Part shown: piece by piece, positions 52,815 through 64,000 of the stretch
How positions within the stretch are numbered: position 1 is the first letter of the stretch
How the letters are laid out: each line of letters opens with the position of its first letter
Assembly: GCF_014643695.1 (NCBI RefSeq)
Contig: NZ_BMJY01000013.1
Coordinates: 1-64,000, forward strand
Length of the DNA: 64,000 nucleotides
From: Microbacterium album
GTDB lineage: Bacteria > Actinomycetota > Actinomycetes > Actinomycetales > Microbacteriaceae
Direction: 5' to 3'
The notes under the pieces: generated by a model
The model's database searches: none
The model's input: only the letters and a program-made list of their open reading frames with translations
Told to the model about the DNA's origin: nothing
Translations under genes and position numbers: made by a program

Positions 52815-53703
52815 GAACGCGCGTTCGGGTTTCGTGACGTTCGTCGGGCGACCCAATGTCGGCAAGTCGACGCTCATGAACGCGCTGGTGGGAGAGAAGG
52901 TCGCGATCACCAGCGAGAAGCCGCAGACCACGCGACGGGCGATCCGGGGCATCCTGAACCGGCCCGGCGGGCAGCTCGTCGTCGTGGACACACCGGGCAT
53001 CCACCGGCCCCGCACGCTGCTCGGGCAGCGGCTCAACGACCTGGTCGAGCAGGTGCTCGGCGACGTCGACGTCATCGCGTTCTGCGCCCCCGCGACGGAG
53101 AAGGTCGGACCCGGTGACCGCCGCATCGCGGAGTCGCTGGACGGCTATTCACGCGCGCGCAAGGTCGCGATCGTGACCAAGACGGACGCCGCGGGCAAGG
53201 AGCAGATCATGGAGCGGCTGCTCGAGGTCACCGCGCTGCGGGAGGACTGGGACGCCGTGATCCCGCTGTCCTCGCTCACGGGTGACCAGCTCGACGTCCT
53301 GAGCGATGAGCTGCTGAAGCTCATGCCGGAGGGTCCCGCGCTCTATCCCGAGGGCGTCGTGACCGACGAGACCGTCGAGGACCGTGTCGCGGAGATCATC
53401 CGCGAGGCCGCGCTCGAGGGCGTGCGCGACGAGTTGCCCCACTCGATCGCGGTGACGATCGACGAGATCGCCCCGCGCGAGGACGGTGAGCTCACCGACG
53501 TGCACGCGAGCATCGTCGTCGAACGCGACAGCCAGAAGGCGATCATCATCGGCCGCAAGGGCTCCCGGCTGCGCGACGTCGGCTCTCGAGCCCGTGCCGG
53601 CATCGAGCCCCTCGTCGGCACGCGCGTGTTCCTGAAGCTGCACGTGCGCGTGGCCAAGGAGTGGCAGCGGGATCCCAAGCAGCTCGGTCGGCTCGGCTTC
53701 TGA
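52807..53703 (+). CDS. era: GTPase Era
   Basis: The 298-residue GTPase carries GRPNVGKST at residues 14-22, VDTPGIH as G3 and TKTD as G4. A C-terminal KH domain (VERDSQKAIIIGRKGSRLRD) binds the 3' end of 16S rRNA. It assists 30S maturation together with the neighbouring YbeY. The ATG at 52807 has GAGGGGAGGGG upstream and overlaps the preceding gene. Confidence 0.97.
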   Translation: MSENARSGFVTFVGRPNVGKSTLMNALVGEKVAITSEKPQTTRRAIRGILNRPGGQLVVVDTPGIHRPRTLLGQRLNDLVEQVLGDVDVIAFCAPATEKVGPGDRRIAESLDGYSRARKVAIVTKTDAAGKEQIMERLLEVTALREDWDAVIPLSSLTGDQLDVLSDELLKLMPEGPALYPEGVVTDETVEDRVAEIIREAALEGVRDELPHSIAVTIDEIAPREDGELTDVHASIVVERDSQKAIIIGRKGSRLRDVGSRARAGIEPLVGTRVFLKLHVRVAKEWQRDPKQLGRLGF

Positions 53704-53781
53704 CCCCAGCCCGGGTCCGAGGCTGCGCATCCTGCGCAATGGCGAGCCTCCGGGCGCCTCCGCGCCGTGCAATGTGCGTGT

Positions 53782-53787
53782 TACCCT
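53782..53787 (+). promoter_or_regulatory. Predicted -10 box of the leuA leader
   Basis: TACCCT at 53782-53787 lies exactly 6 nt before the leader-peptide ATG at 53794. Transcription would start at or within a base or two of that ATG, making the leader peptide leaderless. Confidence 0.6.
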
Positions 53788-53793
53788 GGCTCC

Positions 53794-53825
53794 ATGCGCT
53801 TCGGTGGGCTCCTTCTTCTTAGCCG

Positions 53826-53847
<22 letters not shown>
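53794..53847 (+). CDS. leuL: leuA leader peptide (17 aa, four consecutive Leu codons)
   Basis: ATG at 53794 encodes MRFGGLLLLSRRDETSI and stops at TAG 53845-53847. Four consecutive Leu codons (CTC CTT CTT CTT) are striking in this genome; three are CTT, which is rare at this GC. This is the layout of a leucine attenuator leader, as known for leuA in other actinobacteria. Stalling at these codons under leucine shortage would free or block the hairpins that start at 53826. Confidence 0.8.
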
Positions 53848-55680
<1,833 letters not shown>

Positions 55681-55689
55681 TCCCGACCG

Positions 55690-55732
55690 GGCGGCGGCCT
55701 CGGCGCGTCACGAGCGCGTCGAGGCCGCCGCC
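55690..55732. terminator. Strong hairpin after leuA
   Basis: GGCGGCGGCCTCG at 55690-55702 pairs perfectly with 55720-55732, and the stem can extend through CCGACC/GGTCCGG-like flanks with a bulge. It begins 9 nt after the leuA stop. There is no T tract, as often in high-GC actinobacteria. Confidence 0.65.
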
Positions 55733-55758
55733 GTCCGGTCGCGGGCGGATACTGGAGT

Positions 55759-56502
55759 GTGCCCACCTATCGAGACGAAGCCGTCGTGCTGCGCACCCAC
55801 AAGCTGGGCGAGGCCGATCGCATCGTCACGATGCTCAGTAGGCGGCACGGCAAGGTGCGGGCGGTCGCGAAGGGCGTGCGGCGGACCTCGTCGAAGTTCG
55901 GCGCGCGGCTGGAGCCGTTCATGGTGGCGGACGTGCAGCTCTATCAGGGTCGCAGTCTCGACATCGTGCAGCAGGCCGAGTCGCTGGGCGCCTACGGCGC
56001 CGCGATCGCCGCGGACTACGACCGCTACACGGCTGCGAGCGCGATGGTGGAGACCGCCGACCGGCTCACCCACGACGAGCCGATGCCCGACCAGTACTTC
56101 CTGTTGGTCGGCGCGTTGCGCTCGCTCTCCCGCGGGGAGCACGACGCGCGCGCCACGATGGATTCGTATCTGCTGCGGGCGCTGACCGTCGCGGGCTGGG
56201 CGCCGGCTTTCGACGCCTGCGCGCGCTGCGGCGCGCCGGGGCCGCACGATGCCCTCCTGGCCCAGCTGGGCGGCGTCGTCTGCGCGGCGTGCGCTCCCGC
56301 CGGGAGCGCATCCGCGGGAGCCTCCGTCCTCGCGCTGCTGCGCGCGCTGCTCGCCGGCGATTGGGAGATCGTCGACGGCTCCGGGCCCCGCGACGCCGCG
56401 CAGGCATCCGGCTTCGTCGCCGCCTACGTGCAGTGGACGATGGAGCGGGGCATCCGCGCGCTCTCGGCCCAGTCCTCCCGACAGTCCAGAGGAGCCCGAT
56501 GA
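55759..56502 (+). CDS. recO: DNA repair protein RecO
   Basis: The 247-residue protein has an N-terminal OB fold ([20 protein letters not shown]) and a helical region with a zinc-type pair of CxxC motifs (CARCGAPG and CAAC). RecO loads RecA with RecR in recombinational repair. GATACT at 55748-55753 lies 5 nt before the GTG, consistent with a leaderless start. It overlaps uppS by 4 nt. Confidence 0.93.
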   Translation: MPTYRDEAVVLRTHKLGEADRIVTMLSRRHGKVRAVAKGVRRTSSKFGARLEPFMVADVQLYQGRSLDIVQQAESLGAYGAAIAADYDRYTAASAMVETADRLTHDEPMPDQYFLLVGALRSLSRGEHDARATMDSYLLRALTVAGWAPAFDACARCGAPGPHDALLAQLGGVVCAACAPAGSASAGASVLALLRALLAGDWEIVDGSGPRDAAQASGFVAAYVQWTMERGIRALSAQSSRQSRGAR

Positions 56503-57299
56503 CCCCGAAGCCGTACACCCATCGCGATGCCGTGCCCTACCGCCCGCTGGACTGGACGGGTCTGCAGGCGCCCGATTACGGCGCCGACGCCCCCCACCAC
56601 GTCGCGATCGTCATGGACGGCAACGGGCGCTGGGCGAACCGGCGGGGGCTTTCGCGCATCGAGGGGCACAAGGCGGGGGAGGAGGTGCTGCTCGACGTCG
56701 TCGCGGGGGCCATCCAGGCCGGCGTGCGGCATCTGTCCGTCTACGCCTTCTCGACGGAGAACTGGCGCCGCTCGCCCGACGAGGTGCGGTTCCTCATGGG
56801 GTACAACCGGGATGTCCTGCACCGGCGCCGCGACCAGCTCAACGAGTGGGGCGTGCGGATCCGCTGGGCCGGACGCACGCCCCGGCTGTGGGGCTCGGTC
56901 ATCAAGGAGCTCCGCTTCGCCGAGCAGCTCACGGCCGGGAACGACGGCCTGACGCTGACGATGTGCATCAACTACGGCGGGCGCAACGAGATCGTGGACG
57001 CGGTGCGCGCGGTCGCGGAGGACGTCGCGGCGGGGCGGCTCAGGCCCTCGGGCATCACCGAGAGGACGCTGCGCCGTCACTTCTATGTGCCGGACATGCC
57101 GGACGTCGACCTGTTCGTGCGCTCCAGCGGCGAGCAGCGCACGTCCAACTTCCTGCTGTGGCAGGCGGCCTACGCCGAGATGGTGTTCCTCGACACGCTG
57201 TGGCCGGACTTCAGCCGCACGGACCTGTGGCACGCCATCGACCTGTACCTGGGACGCGAGCGGCGCTTCGGCGGCGCGGTCGACGCGCCGAAGGCGTGA
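56499..57299 (+). CDS. uppS: isoprenyl transferase (UppS family)
   Basis: This 266-residue cis-prenyltransferase has [13 protein letters not shown] with the catalytic Asp (about residue 39), [13 protein letters not shown] and the C-terminal [15 protein letters not shown]. It synthesises the undecaprenyl or decaprenyl diphosphate carrier for cell-wall synthesis; chain length cannot be read from sequence. AGAGGAG lies upstream of the ATG, and the recO stop overlaps it. Confidence 0.94.
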   Translation: MTPKPYTHRDAVPYRPLDWTGLQAPDYGADAPHHVAIVMDGNGRWANRRGLSRIEGHKAGEEVLLDVVAGAIQAGVRHLSVYAFSTENWRRSPDEVRFLMGYNRDVLHRRRDQLNEWGVRIRWAGRTPRLWGSVIKELRFAEQLTAGNDGLTLTMCINYGGRNEIVDAVRAVAEDVAAGRLRPSGITERTLRRHFYVPDMPDVDLFVRSSGEQRTSNFLLWQAAYAEMVFLDTLWPDFSRTDLWHAIDLYLGRERRFGGAVDAPKA

Positions 57300-57337
57300 C
57301 GGGAATAGGAGACGCCCGCGGGCGGTTGGGAGCCATC

Positions 57338-58021
57338 GTGACGGAAGCCATCAAGATCGACGTGTGGAGCGACATCGCCTGCCCGTGGTGCTACATCGGT
57401 AAGCGCAACCTGGAGAAGGGGCTGGCCGCCGCGGCCGGAGACGAGGACGCGCCCCAGGTCGAGGTGACGTTCCACTCCTACGAGCTGTCGCCCGACACGC
57501 CCGTCGACTTCGAGGGCACGTCCGAGGACTTCCTCGCCCAGCACAAGGGCATCTCGCGCGAGCAGGCGCGGGAGATGAACCAGCGGGTGTCCCAGATCGC
57601 CGAGCAGGCGGGGCTGCACTATCGCTTCGACCTCGTCCACCACACCAACACGGTCAAGGCGCACGAGCTCATTCACTTCGCCAAGGAGCACGGCAAGCAG
57701 GTCGAGATGACCGAGCGCCTGATGTCGGCGTACTTCGTCGAGGGCGGCCACGTGGGCCGCATCGACGACCTCGTAGGCCTGGCGAGCGAGGTCGGACTGG
57801 ACGGCGACGCGGCGCGCGCCGTCCTCGAGAGCGACCATTACCTTCCCGCGGTGCGGCAGGACCAGGCCCAGGCCCGTGCCTACGGGATCAACGGCGTGCC
57901 GTTCTTCGTGATCGACGGGAAGTACGGCGTCAGCGGTGCCCAGCCGCCGGAGGCGTTCGCGCAGGTCGCGCGGCAGGTGTGGTCGGAGCGCCGCGCCGCC
58001 GAGGCCGCGACCGAGGGCTGA
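57338..58021 (+). CDS. DsbA-family (FrnE-like) oxidoreductase
   Basis: The 227-residue thioredoxin-fold protein has CPWC at Cys15 and Cys18 (VWSDIACPWCYIGKRNLE) and GINGVPFFVIDGKYGVSGAQ with the cis-proline. There is no signal peptide, so it is cytoplasmic. FrnE-type proteins act as protein disulfide isomerases or in oxidative-stress tolerance. The GTG at 57338 has GGGAG about 5 nt upstream. It is convergent with the glutathione peroxidase gene, 3 nt apart. Confidence 0.9.
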   Translation: MTEAIKIDVWSDIACPWCYIGKRNLEKGLAAAAGDEDAPQVEVTFHSYELSPDTPVDFEGTSEDFLAQHKGISREQAREMNQRVSQIAEQAGLHYRFDLVHHTNTVKAHELIHFAKEHGKQVEMTERLMSAYFVEGGHVGRIDDLVGLASEVGLDGDAARAVLESDHYLPAVRQDQAQARAYGINGVPFFVIDGKYGVSGAQPPEAFAQVARQVWSERRAAEAATEG

Positions 58022-58024
58022 CGC

Positions 58025-58525
58025 TCAGCGGGTGAGCGCGCGCTCGATCTCGGCGACGATCGCCGGGTCATCGGGCTTCTGCCTCGGTCGGAATCGCTTC
58101 ACCTGGCCGTCCGGCAGCACCAGGAACTTCTCGAAGTTCCACTCGACGCGACCGGCCTTCCCCTGGGCGTCCTCGGTCTTCTTCAGCGCCTTGTAGAGGG
58201 GATGCGCGTGCGAGCCGTTGACCTTGATCTTGTCCGCCACCGGGAAGGTGACGCCCCAGGTGGTGGCGCAGTACTCGAGGATCTGCTCGATCGATCCGGG
58301 CTCCTGCCCCATGAACTGGTTGCACGGGAAGCCCAGCACCGTGAAGCCGCGATCGGCGTATGTGCGCTGCAGCTGCTCCAGCTGCTCGTACTGCGGCGTC
58401 AGGCCGCACTTGGACGCCACGTTCACCACGAGGACCGGGCCCTCGAAGTCGGCGAGCCGCTTCTCGGCACCGCTCGCGTCCGCGAAGGGGATATCGTGCA
58501 GGGAGAGTTCGTCGCTTCCGCTCAT
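58025..58525 (-). CDS. glutathione peroxidase family protein
   Basis: The 166-residue peroxidase has the catalytic cysteine at residue 40 (NVASKCGLTPQY), with Cys in place of selenocysteine. GFPCNQFMGQEPG and the tryptophan of EWNFEKFLV complete the usual active site. Actinobacteria lack glutathione, so the reductant is probably thioredoxin; this is inferred. TACGCT ends 6 nt before the ATG at 58525, consistent with a leaderless start; the in-frame GTG at 58531 lies too close to the box. Confidence 0.93.
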   Translation of the reverse strand: MSGSDELSLHDIPFADASGAEKRLADFEGPVLVVNVASKCGLTPQYEQLEQLQRTYADRGFTVLGFPCNQFMGQEPGSIEQILEYCATTWGVTFPVADKIKVNGSHAHPLYKALKKTEDAQGKAGRVEWNFEKFLVLPDGQVKRFRPRQKPDDPAIVAEIERALTR

Positions 58526-58581
58526 GTCCACAGCGTAGGCGCGTTGGGCTCGCGCCGAGGCGAGTCTGGGAGAATGACCTG

Positions 58582-59736
58582 GTGACTTCTGTCCTGGCCC
58601 CGGGAAGGGCGCTCCGCATCGGCACGATCGATCTCGACGTGCCGGTCGTTCTCGCGCCCATGGCGGGGATCACGAACACGGCGTTCCGCCGCCTGTGCCG
58701 TGAGTACGGCGCCGGGCTGTATGTCAGCGAGATGATCACGACGCGCGCTCTGGTCGAGCGCAACGCCGCGACGATGCGGCTGATCCGGCACCACGAGTCC
58801 GAGAGGCCGCGATCGATCCAGCTGTACGGAGTCGATCCGGTCGTGACGGCGGAGGCCGCGCGCATCATCGCGGAGGAGGACCGGGCTGACCACATCGATC
58901 TGAACTTCGGCTGCCCCGTGCCGAAGGTGACGCGCAAGGGCGGCGGCTCGGCGCTGCCGTGGAAGCTCGGCCTGTTCCGGGACATCGTGGCGGGCGCGGT
59001 GAAGGCGGCCGGCCACGTCCCCGTCACCGTGAAGATGCGCAAGGGCATCGACGCCGACCATCTCACCTACCTGGACGCGGGCCGCATCGCGGAGGACGCG
59101 GGGGCGGCGGCCGTCGCGCTGCACGCCCGCACGGCGTCGGAGTTCTACTCGGGCACGGCCGATTGGTCGGCGATCGGCCGGCTGAAGGAAGCGGTCACGA
59201 GCATCCCGGTGCTCGGCAACGGCGACATCTGGAGCGCCGCCGACGCCGTGCGGATGATGGACGAGACCGGTTGCGACGGCGTCGTCGTCGGCCGCGGCTG
59301 CCTCGGCCGCCCGTGGCTGTTCGGCGAGCTGGCCGCGGCCTTCGGCGCCGAAGCACCCGCGGTGGACGCGACGCTCGGATTCGTGGCGCAGGCCTTCCGC
59401 CGCCACGCGGAGCTGCTCGTGGAGTTCTTCGAGGACGAGGACCGCGGCTGCCGCGACATCCGCAAGCACGTCGCCTGGTACTTCAAGGGCTATCCCGTGG
59501 GCGGCGACCTGCGCGCCAGCCTCGCCACCGCGTCGAGCCTGGCCGAGATCGACGACCTGCTCGCGCGACTCGACCACGACGCGCCCTATCCGGGAGTGGC
59601 GGCCGAAGGACAGCGCGGCCGGGCCGGCTCGCCCAAGCGCCCAGTCCTGCCCCAGGGCTGGCTTGACTCGAGGGAGATCGGGGAGGACGCGAGCTGCGAG
59701 CTCCAGGGAGCGGAGTTGGACACCAGTGGCGGCTGA
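58582..59736 (+). CDS. dusB: tRNA-dihydrouridine synthase DusB
   Basis: This 384-residue FMN enzyme has VVLAPMAGITNTAFRRLCREYG at the N-terminus (in two adjoining stretches), the catalytic cysteine in NFGCPVPKVTRKGGG, and the FMN-binding NGDIWSAADA and GRGCLGRPWLF. It reduces uridines in the tRNA D-loop with NADPH. A GTG at 58582 follows GAGAAT by 6 nt, with no ribosome binding site. Its last 11 nt overlap dgt. Confidence 0.93.
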   Translation: MTSVLAPGRALRIGTIDLDVPVVLAPMAGITNTAFRRLCREYGAGLYVSEMITTRALVERNAATMRLIRHHESERPRSIQLYGVDPVVTAEAARIIAEEDRADHIDLNFGCPVPKVTRKGGGSALPWKLGLFRDIVAGAVKAAGHVPVTVKMRKGIDADHLTYLDAGRIAEDAGAAAVALHARTASEFYSGTADWSAIGRLKEAVTSIPVLGNGDIWSAADAVRMMDETGCDGVVVGRGCLGRPWLFGELAAAFGAEAPAVDATLGFVAQAFRRHAELLVEFFEDEDRGCRDIRKHVAWYFKGYPVGGDLRASLATASSLAEIDDLLARLDHDAPYPGVAAEGQRGRAGSPKRPVLPQGWLDSREIGEDASCELQGAELDTSGG

Positions 59737-61114
59737 ACGGACGCGGCCCGCCGGGTACGGTGAGGCCGACGCCGAGCGCTTCTACGCGGAGCGGCACCGC
59801 TCGGAGCGCGACGACTTCGCGCGGGACCGTGCCCGCGTGCTGCACTCCGCCGCGCTGCGCCGCCTGGCGGCGAAGACGCAGGTGCTGAGCCCGGCGAGCA
59901 CGGCCGACTTCGCGCGCAACCGCCTGACGCACTCGCTCGAGGTGGCGCAGGTGGGACGGGAGCTCGCGATCGCGCTCGGCCTGTCGGCGGACGTGGTCGA
60001 CACGGCGTGCCTGAGCCACGATCTGGGACATCCGCCGTTCGGTCACAACGGCGAGCGGGCGCTCAACGAGTGGGCCGAGCACATCGGCGGCTTCGAGGGC
60101 AACGCGCAGTCGCTGCGGATCCTCACCCGCCTCGAGGCGAAGGTGCTCGACGACCGCGAGCACTCCGTGGGGCTCAACCTCACGCGCGCGAGCCTCGACG
60201 CGACGTGCAAGTATCCGTGGACGGTCGACAGCCCGCTGCCCGATCCGGGCGGTCGTCTCAAGTTCGGGGTCTATCCCGAGGACGAGGAGGTCTTCCACTG
60301 GATGCGCGAGGGCGCCCCCGGGCGTCTGCGCTGCATCGAGGCGGAGGTCATGGACCTGTCGGACGACATCGCCTACTCGGTGCACGACTTCGAGGACGCG
60401 GTCGTGAACGGCTACCTCGATCTGGCGCGCCTGGCCGATCCGGTCGAGCACCACCCGCTCATCGGCAGGATCCAGCAGTGGGTCGGCTACGACTACAGCC
60501 GGGAGGAACTGGCCGACGGGCTCTACCGGCTGATGCGCCAGCCGATGTGGCCGCGGACGTTCGACCGCTCGCGCCGGGATCTGGCCAAGCTGAAGAACCT
60601 CACGAGCGATCTGATCGGGCGCTTCGCGCGCGCCGCTGTCGCCGCCACGCGCGAGGCGTACCCCGGCGCGTCGCTCGCGCGCTACAGCGCCCACGTGGTG
60701 GTGCCCCGCGTCATCGAGGTCGAGATCGCCGTGCTCAAGGGCATCATGGGCTCGGCGATCGTGACGATCGACGCGCGCAAGGGCGTGTACAAGGAGCAGC
60801 GCCGCGTCCTGAAGCGGCTCGCGGATGCCCTGTGGTCGACGGACGCGCTGTGGTCGGCCGGGGCCGACGTGCTCGAGCCGGCCTTCGCGGCGGACTTCCT
60901 CTCGGCTGAGACGGACGCGCAGCGCGCTCGCGTGGTGGTCGACCAGGTGGCGAGCCTGACCGACCAGACCGCGGTCGACTGGCACAGCCGGCTGGTGGGC
61001 GAGATCGATCCGGCGGAGGTGGGCATCTGGTCGCCGCGCCACTCGCGGCCCGGCCCGCGTCCCGTGCGGGCCGTCGCGGGAGGCGTCCGTCCCGTGGACG
61101 TCGGTGTCTCCTGA
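59726..61114 (+). CDS. dgt: deoxyguanosinetriphosphate triphosphohydrolase-like protein
   Basis: The 462-residue HD-domain enzyme has [13 protein letters not shown] and [14 protein letters not shown] as metal motifs (residues about 70-110) and [14 protein letters not shown] further on. It hydrolyses dGTP or other dNTPs to the nucleoside and triphosphate. A GTG at 59726 overlaps dusB; the stop overlaps the dnaG ATG by 1 nt (TGATG at 61112-61116). The C-terminal tail is Arg/Pro-rich. Confidence 0.92.
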   Translation: MAAERTRPAGYGEADAERFYAERHRSERDDFARDRARVLHSAALRRLAAKTQVLSPASTADFARNRLTHSLEVAQVGRELAIALGLSADVVDTACLSHDLGHPPFGHNGERALNEWAEHIGGFEGNAQSLRILTRLEAKVLDDREHSVGLNLTRASLDATCKYPWTVDSPLPDPGGRLKFGVYPEDEEVFHWMREGAPGRLRCIEAEVMDLSDDIAYSVHDFEDAVVNGYLDLARLADPVEHHPLIGRIQQWVGYDYSREELADGLYRLMRQPMWPRTFDRSRRDLAKLKNLTSDLIGRFARAAVAATREAYPGASLARYSAHVVVPRVIEVEIAVLKGIMGSAIVTIDARKGVYKEQRRVLKRLADALWSTDALWSAGADVLEPAFAADFLSAETDAQRARVVVDQVASLTDQTAVDWHSRLVGEIDPAEVGIWSPRHSRPGPRPVRAVAGGVRPVDVGVS

Positions 61115-63006
61115 TGCCGCGCATCCGGCAAGCCGACGTCGAGGAGGTCAAGGCCCGCACCAACATCGCCGACGTCATCGGCGAGCGGGTGGCGCTGCGG
61201 TCGGCGGGCATCGGGTCGATGAAGGGCCTGTGCCCCTTCCATGACGAGAAGACGCCGAGCTTCCACGTGCGTCCTCAGCAGGGTTACTACCACTGCTTCG
61301 GATGCGGTGAGTCGGGCGACGTGTACACGTTCCTTCGGGAGATGGATCACGTCAGCTTCACGGAGGCGGTCGAGCGCCTCGCCGCCCGCGTCGGCTACAC
61401 GCTCCAGTACGAGGACGGAGGCCCGGCGCCGGAGACGAGCGGACGGTCGCGCCTGCTGGCGGCGAACGCGGCGGCGGCGGAGTTCTTCCGCGCGCAGTTG
61501 ATGACGCCCGACGCGGAGCCCGCGCGGCGCTTCCTCGGCGAGCGCGGCTTCGACGCCGGCGCCGCGGCGCACTTCGGCGTGGGCTACGCGCCCCAGGGGT
61601 GGGACGGCCTGATCAAGGCCCTGACGGCGCAGGGATTCAGCCGGGATGAGCTGACCGCGGCGGGCCTGGTGTCGGCCGGCCAGCGCGGCGGGGTGTACGA
61701 CCGGTTCCGGGGACGCCTCATCTGGCCGATCCGCGACGTCACGGGGCAGACGATCGGGTTCGGCGCCCGCAAGCTGTACGAGGACGATCCGGGCCCGAAG
61801 TACCTCAACACCCCCGAGACGCCCGTGTACAAGAAGGCGCAGGTGCTCTACGGGCTGGACCTGGCCAAGCGCGACATCGCGCGGGGGGACCCGAAGCGCG
61901 TGGTCGTGGTCGAGGGTTACACGGACGTCATGGCGTGCCACCTCGCGGGCGTCACGACCGCGATCGCGACCTGCGGCACGTCGTTCGGTCCTGAGCACGT
62001 GACGGTGCTGCGCCGCATCATGGGCGACGACTCCTCGTCCGGCGAGGTCGTCTTCACGTTCGATGGCGACGAGGCGGGTCAGAAGGCCGCGATCCGGGCG
62101 TTCGCCGAGGAGGGCCGCTTCAACGCCCAGACGTACGTGGCGGTCGCCCCCGACGGACTCGACCCGTGCGATCTCCGCCTTCGCCGCGGCGACGGCGCCG
62201 TGCGCAGTCTCCTCGACCACAAGGTGCCGATGTTCGAGTTCGTGATCGACCGCCGCATCGCGGGGTTCGACCTCGCGAGCGTCGAGGGCGGCATCGGGGC
62301 GCTCCGCTCCGCCGCTCCGATCGTCGCCGCGATCCGCGACCGCATGGTGCGGGCGGGGTACGAGCGGGTGCTGGCGCGCAAGCTCGGCATGGAGCCCCGC
62401 GACGTCCATGCCGCCGTCGAGCAGGCCGCGCGCCGCGCCGGCGAAGCCGGAGGCGGCCGGAGGCCGCCTCGCCCCATGCCCGGCACGGACGCGCCCGGCG
62501 CGGGCGCCCCGGACGGCGCCGCGCCCGCGGTGCAGCGCGTCACGCTCGCCACGCTGCCGCGCACCAGCGACGTCGCGCTGGAACGGGACGCCCTGACCGG
62601 CGTGCTGCAGTACGGGCATCGCGTGGATCCGGATCTCCTTACGCGTGCCATCGCGCTGCCGTTCCGGCATCCCGCGCTCGAGGTGGTGCGGGCACGCGTC
62701 GCCGAGGCGGCGGACCGCACGCGGCCCGGCTGGTCGCTCGCCGTGATCGAGGGCGTCAGAGAGCCGTACCGCCAGCTGGCGGGCGAACTGCTCGCCCGCG
62801 AGTTCCCCGCGCGCGACGAGGAGCACGCGCTGGCGTCGGTCGCCGACATCTGCCGGCGCCTGGTGCTGCGCGCGCTCGATCAGGAGAAGCGTGAGCTGCT
62901 CTCCGCCGTGCAGCGCGCCTCGCCCTCCTCCGATGAGGGACGCGCACTGCGGGTGAGGTTGCGGGACCTGGACGCGGAGCGCCGCCGCCTCATCGACGAG
63001 GAATGA
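61114..63006 (+). CDS. dnaG: DNA primase
   Basis: The 630-residue primase has an N-terminal zinc-binding domain (Cys40, His43, Cys61, Cys64; [13 protein letters not shown] and [11 protein letters not shown]). A TOPRIM catalytic core follows, with [14 protein letters not shown] and [13 protein letters not shown], then a Pro/Ala/Gly linker and a C-terminal DnaB-interacting helical domain. It synthesises RNA primers for replication. The start overlaps dgt, the usual actinobacterial order. Confidence 0.96.
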   Translation: MPRIRQADVEEVKARTNIADVIGERVALRSAGIGSMKGLCPFHDEKTPSFHVRPQQGYYHCFGCGESGDVYTFLREMDHVSFTEAVERLAARVGYTLQYEDGGPAPETSGRSRLLAANAAAAEFFRAQLMTPDAEPARRFLGERGFDAGAAAHFGVGYAPQGWDGLIKALTAQGFSRDELTAAGLVSAGQRGGVYDRFRGRLIWPIRDVTGQTIGFGARKLYEDDPGPKYLNTPETPVYKKAQVLYGLDLAKRDIARGDPKRVVVVEGYTDVMACHLAGVTTAIATCGTSFGPEHVTVLRRIMGDDSSSGEVVFTFDGDEAGQKAAIRAFAEEGRFNAQTYVAVAPDGLDPCDLRLRRGDGAVRSLLDHKVPMFEFVIDRRIAGFDLASVEGGIGALRSAAPIVAAIRDRMVRAGYERVLARKLGMEPRDVHAAVEQAARRAGEAGGGRRPPRPMPGTDAPGAGAPDGAAPAVQRVTLATLPRTSDVALERDALTGVLQYGHRVDPDLLTRAIALPFRHPALEVVRARVAEAADRTRPGWSLAVIEGVREPYRQLAGELLAREFPARDEEHALASVADICRRLVLRALDQEKRELLSAVQRASPSSDEGRALRVRLRDLDAERRRLIDEE

Positions 63007-63061
63007 CCCTCGCCCGGCCCGGTTGGAGGTTCCTCCCCGGGTAGCCATGCAGGATGGGGAC

Positions 63062-63841
63062 ATGCTGCGTGTCCCCGATGACCCCGTCAACGCCGTCGTC
63101 TGCGACGACCTGAGCGTGGGGCGCCGGGGCCACGGACCCGAGACGCGGGCTGTCGACGGCGTGACCTTCACGCTTCCCGCGGGGGAGACGCTGTGCGTCT
63201 CCGGTCCTACGGGAGCCGGCAAGTCGAGCCTCGCCGCCGTGCTCGCCGGCGTCACGGACGACTCGCTCGCGGTGATCGGCGGCGACGCCCGCGTGTGCGG
63301 CATCTCGGTGCACCGCCGGGGCCGCGCCCGTCGCGTGCTGACGTATCGCGTCGGCTACCTTCCCCAGGGGGCGGGGGCGGACCTTCCGGCGCGCCTGACG
63401 GTCGGGGAGACCATCGCGGAGCCCATCACCTCGCGGGACCGGCGCGTCAACAGCCGCGCCGTGGCCGTCCGGGTGGCGGCCCTGCTCGACGAGATGCACC
63501 TGCCGCTCGGAGCCGCAGACAAGTTCCCCTTCGAGCTCAGCGCGGGAATGCGGCAGCGGGTCGCGTTCGCGCGAGCGCTCGTGCTCGACCCGCGCGTGCT
63601 CATCGCGGACGAGCCCCTCGCCAACATCGACCTCGAGGTGCGCCACGTCGTGTTCGACGCCATCCAGCGCCGCCGGCGCGAGTGGAACATGGCGGCGATG
63701 CTCGTCACCAACGAGGAGTCCTTCATCCGCGAGCTCAGCGCGGCGCGACTTCACCTCCACGGCGGGCACGTCGTGGCACAGACGGCCGACGGCGAGGTGC
63801 TCTGGACCCCCGACACGCCCGCCCCCGGCGACGTGTCGTGA
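63062..63841 (+). CDS. ABC transporter ATP-binding protein
   Basis: The 259-residue ATPase has Walker A GPTGAGKSS (residues 48-56), the signature LSAGMRQRVAFARAL (variant SAG in place of SGG), and Walker B VLIADEPLAN. It resembles peptide or lipid ABC importers/exporters. No permease lies in the window, so the partner is unknown. I chose ATG 63062 because AGGATGGGG precedes it; an in-frame ATG at 63047 is the alternative. It stops about 55 nt upstream of the tRNA gene. Confidence 0.88.
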   Translation: MLRVPDDPVNAVVCDDLSVGRRGHGPETRAVDGVTFTLPAGETLCVSGPTGAGKSSLAAVLAGVTDDSLAVIGGDARVCGISVHRRGRARRVLTYRVGYLPQGAGADLPARLTVGETIAEPITSRDRRVNSRAVAVRVAALLDEMHLPLGAADKFPFELSAGMRQRVAFARALVLDPRVLIADEPLANIDLEVRHVVFDAIQRRRREWNMAAMLVTNEESFIRELSAARLHLHGGHVVAQTADGEVLWTPDTPAPGDVS

Positions 63842-63855
63842 GCACCCTGACGCTT

Positions 63856-63864
63856 TGCTAAGAT
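63856..63864 (+). promoter_or_regulatory. Predicted extended -10 promoter of tRNA-Asn
   Basis: TGC followed by TAAGAT (63859-63864) is an extended -10 box, about 32 nt upstream of the tRNA. A -35 at the expected place is weak. A GC-rich hairpin (CCCCGCGCAGCGGGG) lies between this box and the tRNA. Confidence 0.55.
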
Positions 63865-63895
63865 TGTGGGGTTGCCCCGCGCAGCGGGGGAGCGA

Positions 63896-63968
63896 TCCTC
63901 GGTAGCTCAATTGGCAGAGCAGCCGGCTGTTAACCGGCAGGTTCTTGGTTCGAGTCCAAGCCGGGGAG
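63896..63968 (+). tRNA. tRNA-Asn (GTT anticodon)
   Basis: This 73-nt gene folds into a full cloverleaf. Acceptor TCCTCGG pairs with CCGGGGA (one T-G), the anticodon arm is GCCGG-CTGTTAA-CCGGC with anticodon GTT at 63929-63931, and the T arm is CTTGG-TTCGAGT-CCAAG. The discriminator base is G at 63968. The 3' CCA is not encoded. Confidence 0.97.
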
Positions 63969-63973
63969 CGGAG

Positions 63974-64000
63974 AAGGGCCCGTCGAAAGACGGGCCCTTT
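63974..64000 (+). terminator. Terminator after tRNA-Asn
   Basis: AAGGGCCCGTC (63974-63984) and GACGGGCCCTT (63989-63999) form a perfect 11-bp stem with a GAAA tetraloop. The T tract begins at the window edge. Confidence 0.88.

Overview
The window is about 70% GC and densely coded, with mostly short or overlapping gene junctions. Gene content and order suggest an actinobacterium of the family Microbacteriaceae, most likely Microbacterium or a close relative. The markers are the block hrcA-dnaJ-rsmE-HIT-phoH-ybeY-corC-era, a DUF222/HNH gene with REP-like palindromes, CsbD, an actinobacterial leuA with a short leucine leader, and many starts that look leaderless. The genus is inferred from the sequence alone.

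Layout. Positions 1-1618 hold a frameshifted DUF222 gene cut by the window edge and a gene-poor repeat region. Positions 1619-8856 are accessory: small acidic proteins, CsbD, an FMN monooxygenase, an aldonolactone-oxidase-type flavoprotein coupled to a sensory-rhodopsin-transducer-like protein, a FUSC protein and an MFS exporter. Positions 8874-22826 form a respiratory island. It has a CopD/CtaG copper-assembly protein on the minus strand and, divergently, a long tightly packed plus-strand run. That run encodes a gluconate-2-dehydrogenase-like small subunit, a GMC flavoprotein with a CX2CX2CX4C cluster, a cupredoxin that has lost its copper ligands, a caa3-type oxidase (CoxB fused to cytochrome c, CoxA fused to subunit III), a small membrane protein, and System I cytochrome c maturation proteins CcmC, CcmE, CcmF, CcmG and a CcmH/TPR/cupredoxin fusion. 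Positions 22886-26055 encode a YdeP/FdhF-like molybdopterin oxidoreductase and FdhD.

Positions 26083-33232 are mainly minus-strand housekeeping and accessory genes: FUSC, HAD phosphatase, DNA-glycosylase-like protein, M18 aminopeptidase, SRAP, App1-like protein and DedA. Positions 33334-63841 are core: leuS, comEA-comEC, holA, rpsT, lepA, hemW, a CIRCE-controlled hrcA-dnaJ block, the phoH-ybeY-corC-era run, leuA behind a leucine-rich leader peptide, recO-uppS, a DsbA-family protein, glutathione peroxidase, dusB-dgt-dnaG and an ABC ATPase. The window ends with tRNA-Asn and its terminator.

The most interesting region is 10815-22826. Its gene order suggests a self-contained electron path: a periplasmic-side sugar or alcohol flavodehydrogenase feeds an oxidase whose own heme c domain is the only cytochrome c encoded nearby, and the heme attachment machinery is in the same run. 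A second signal runs through the whole window: a TAnnnT box lies 5-7 nt upstream of many start codons, which indicates leaderless transcription.
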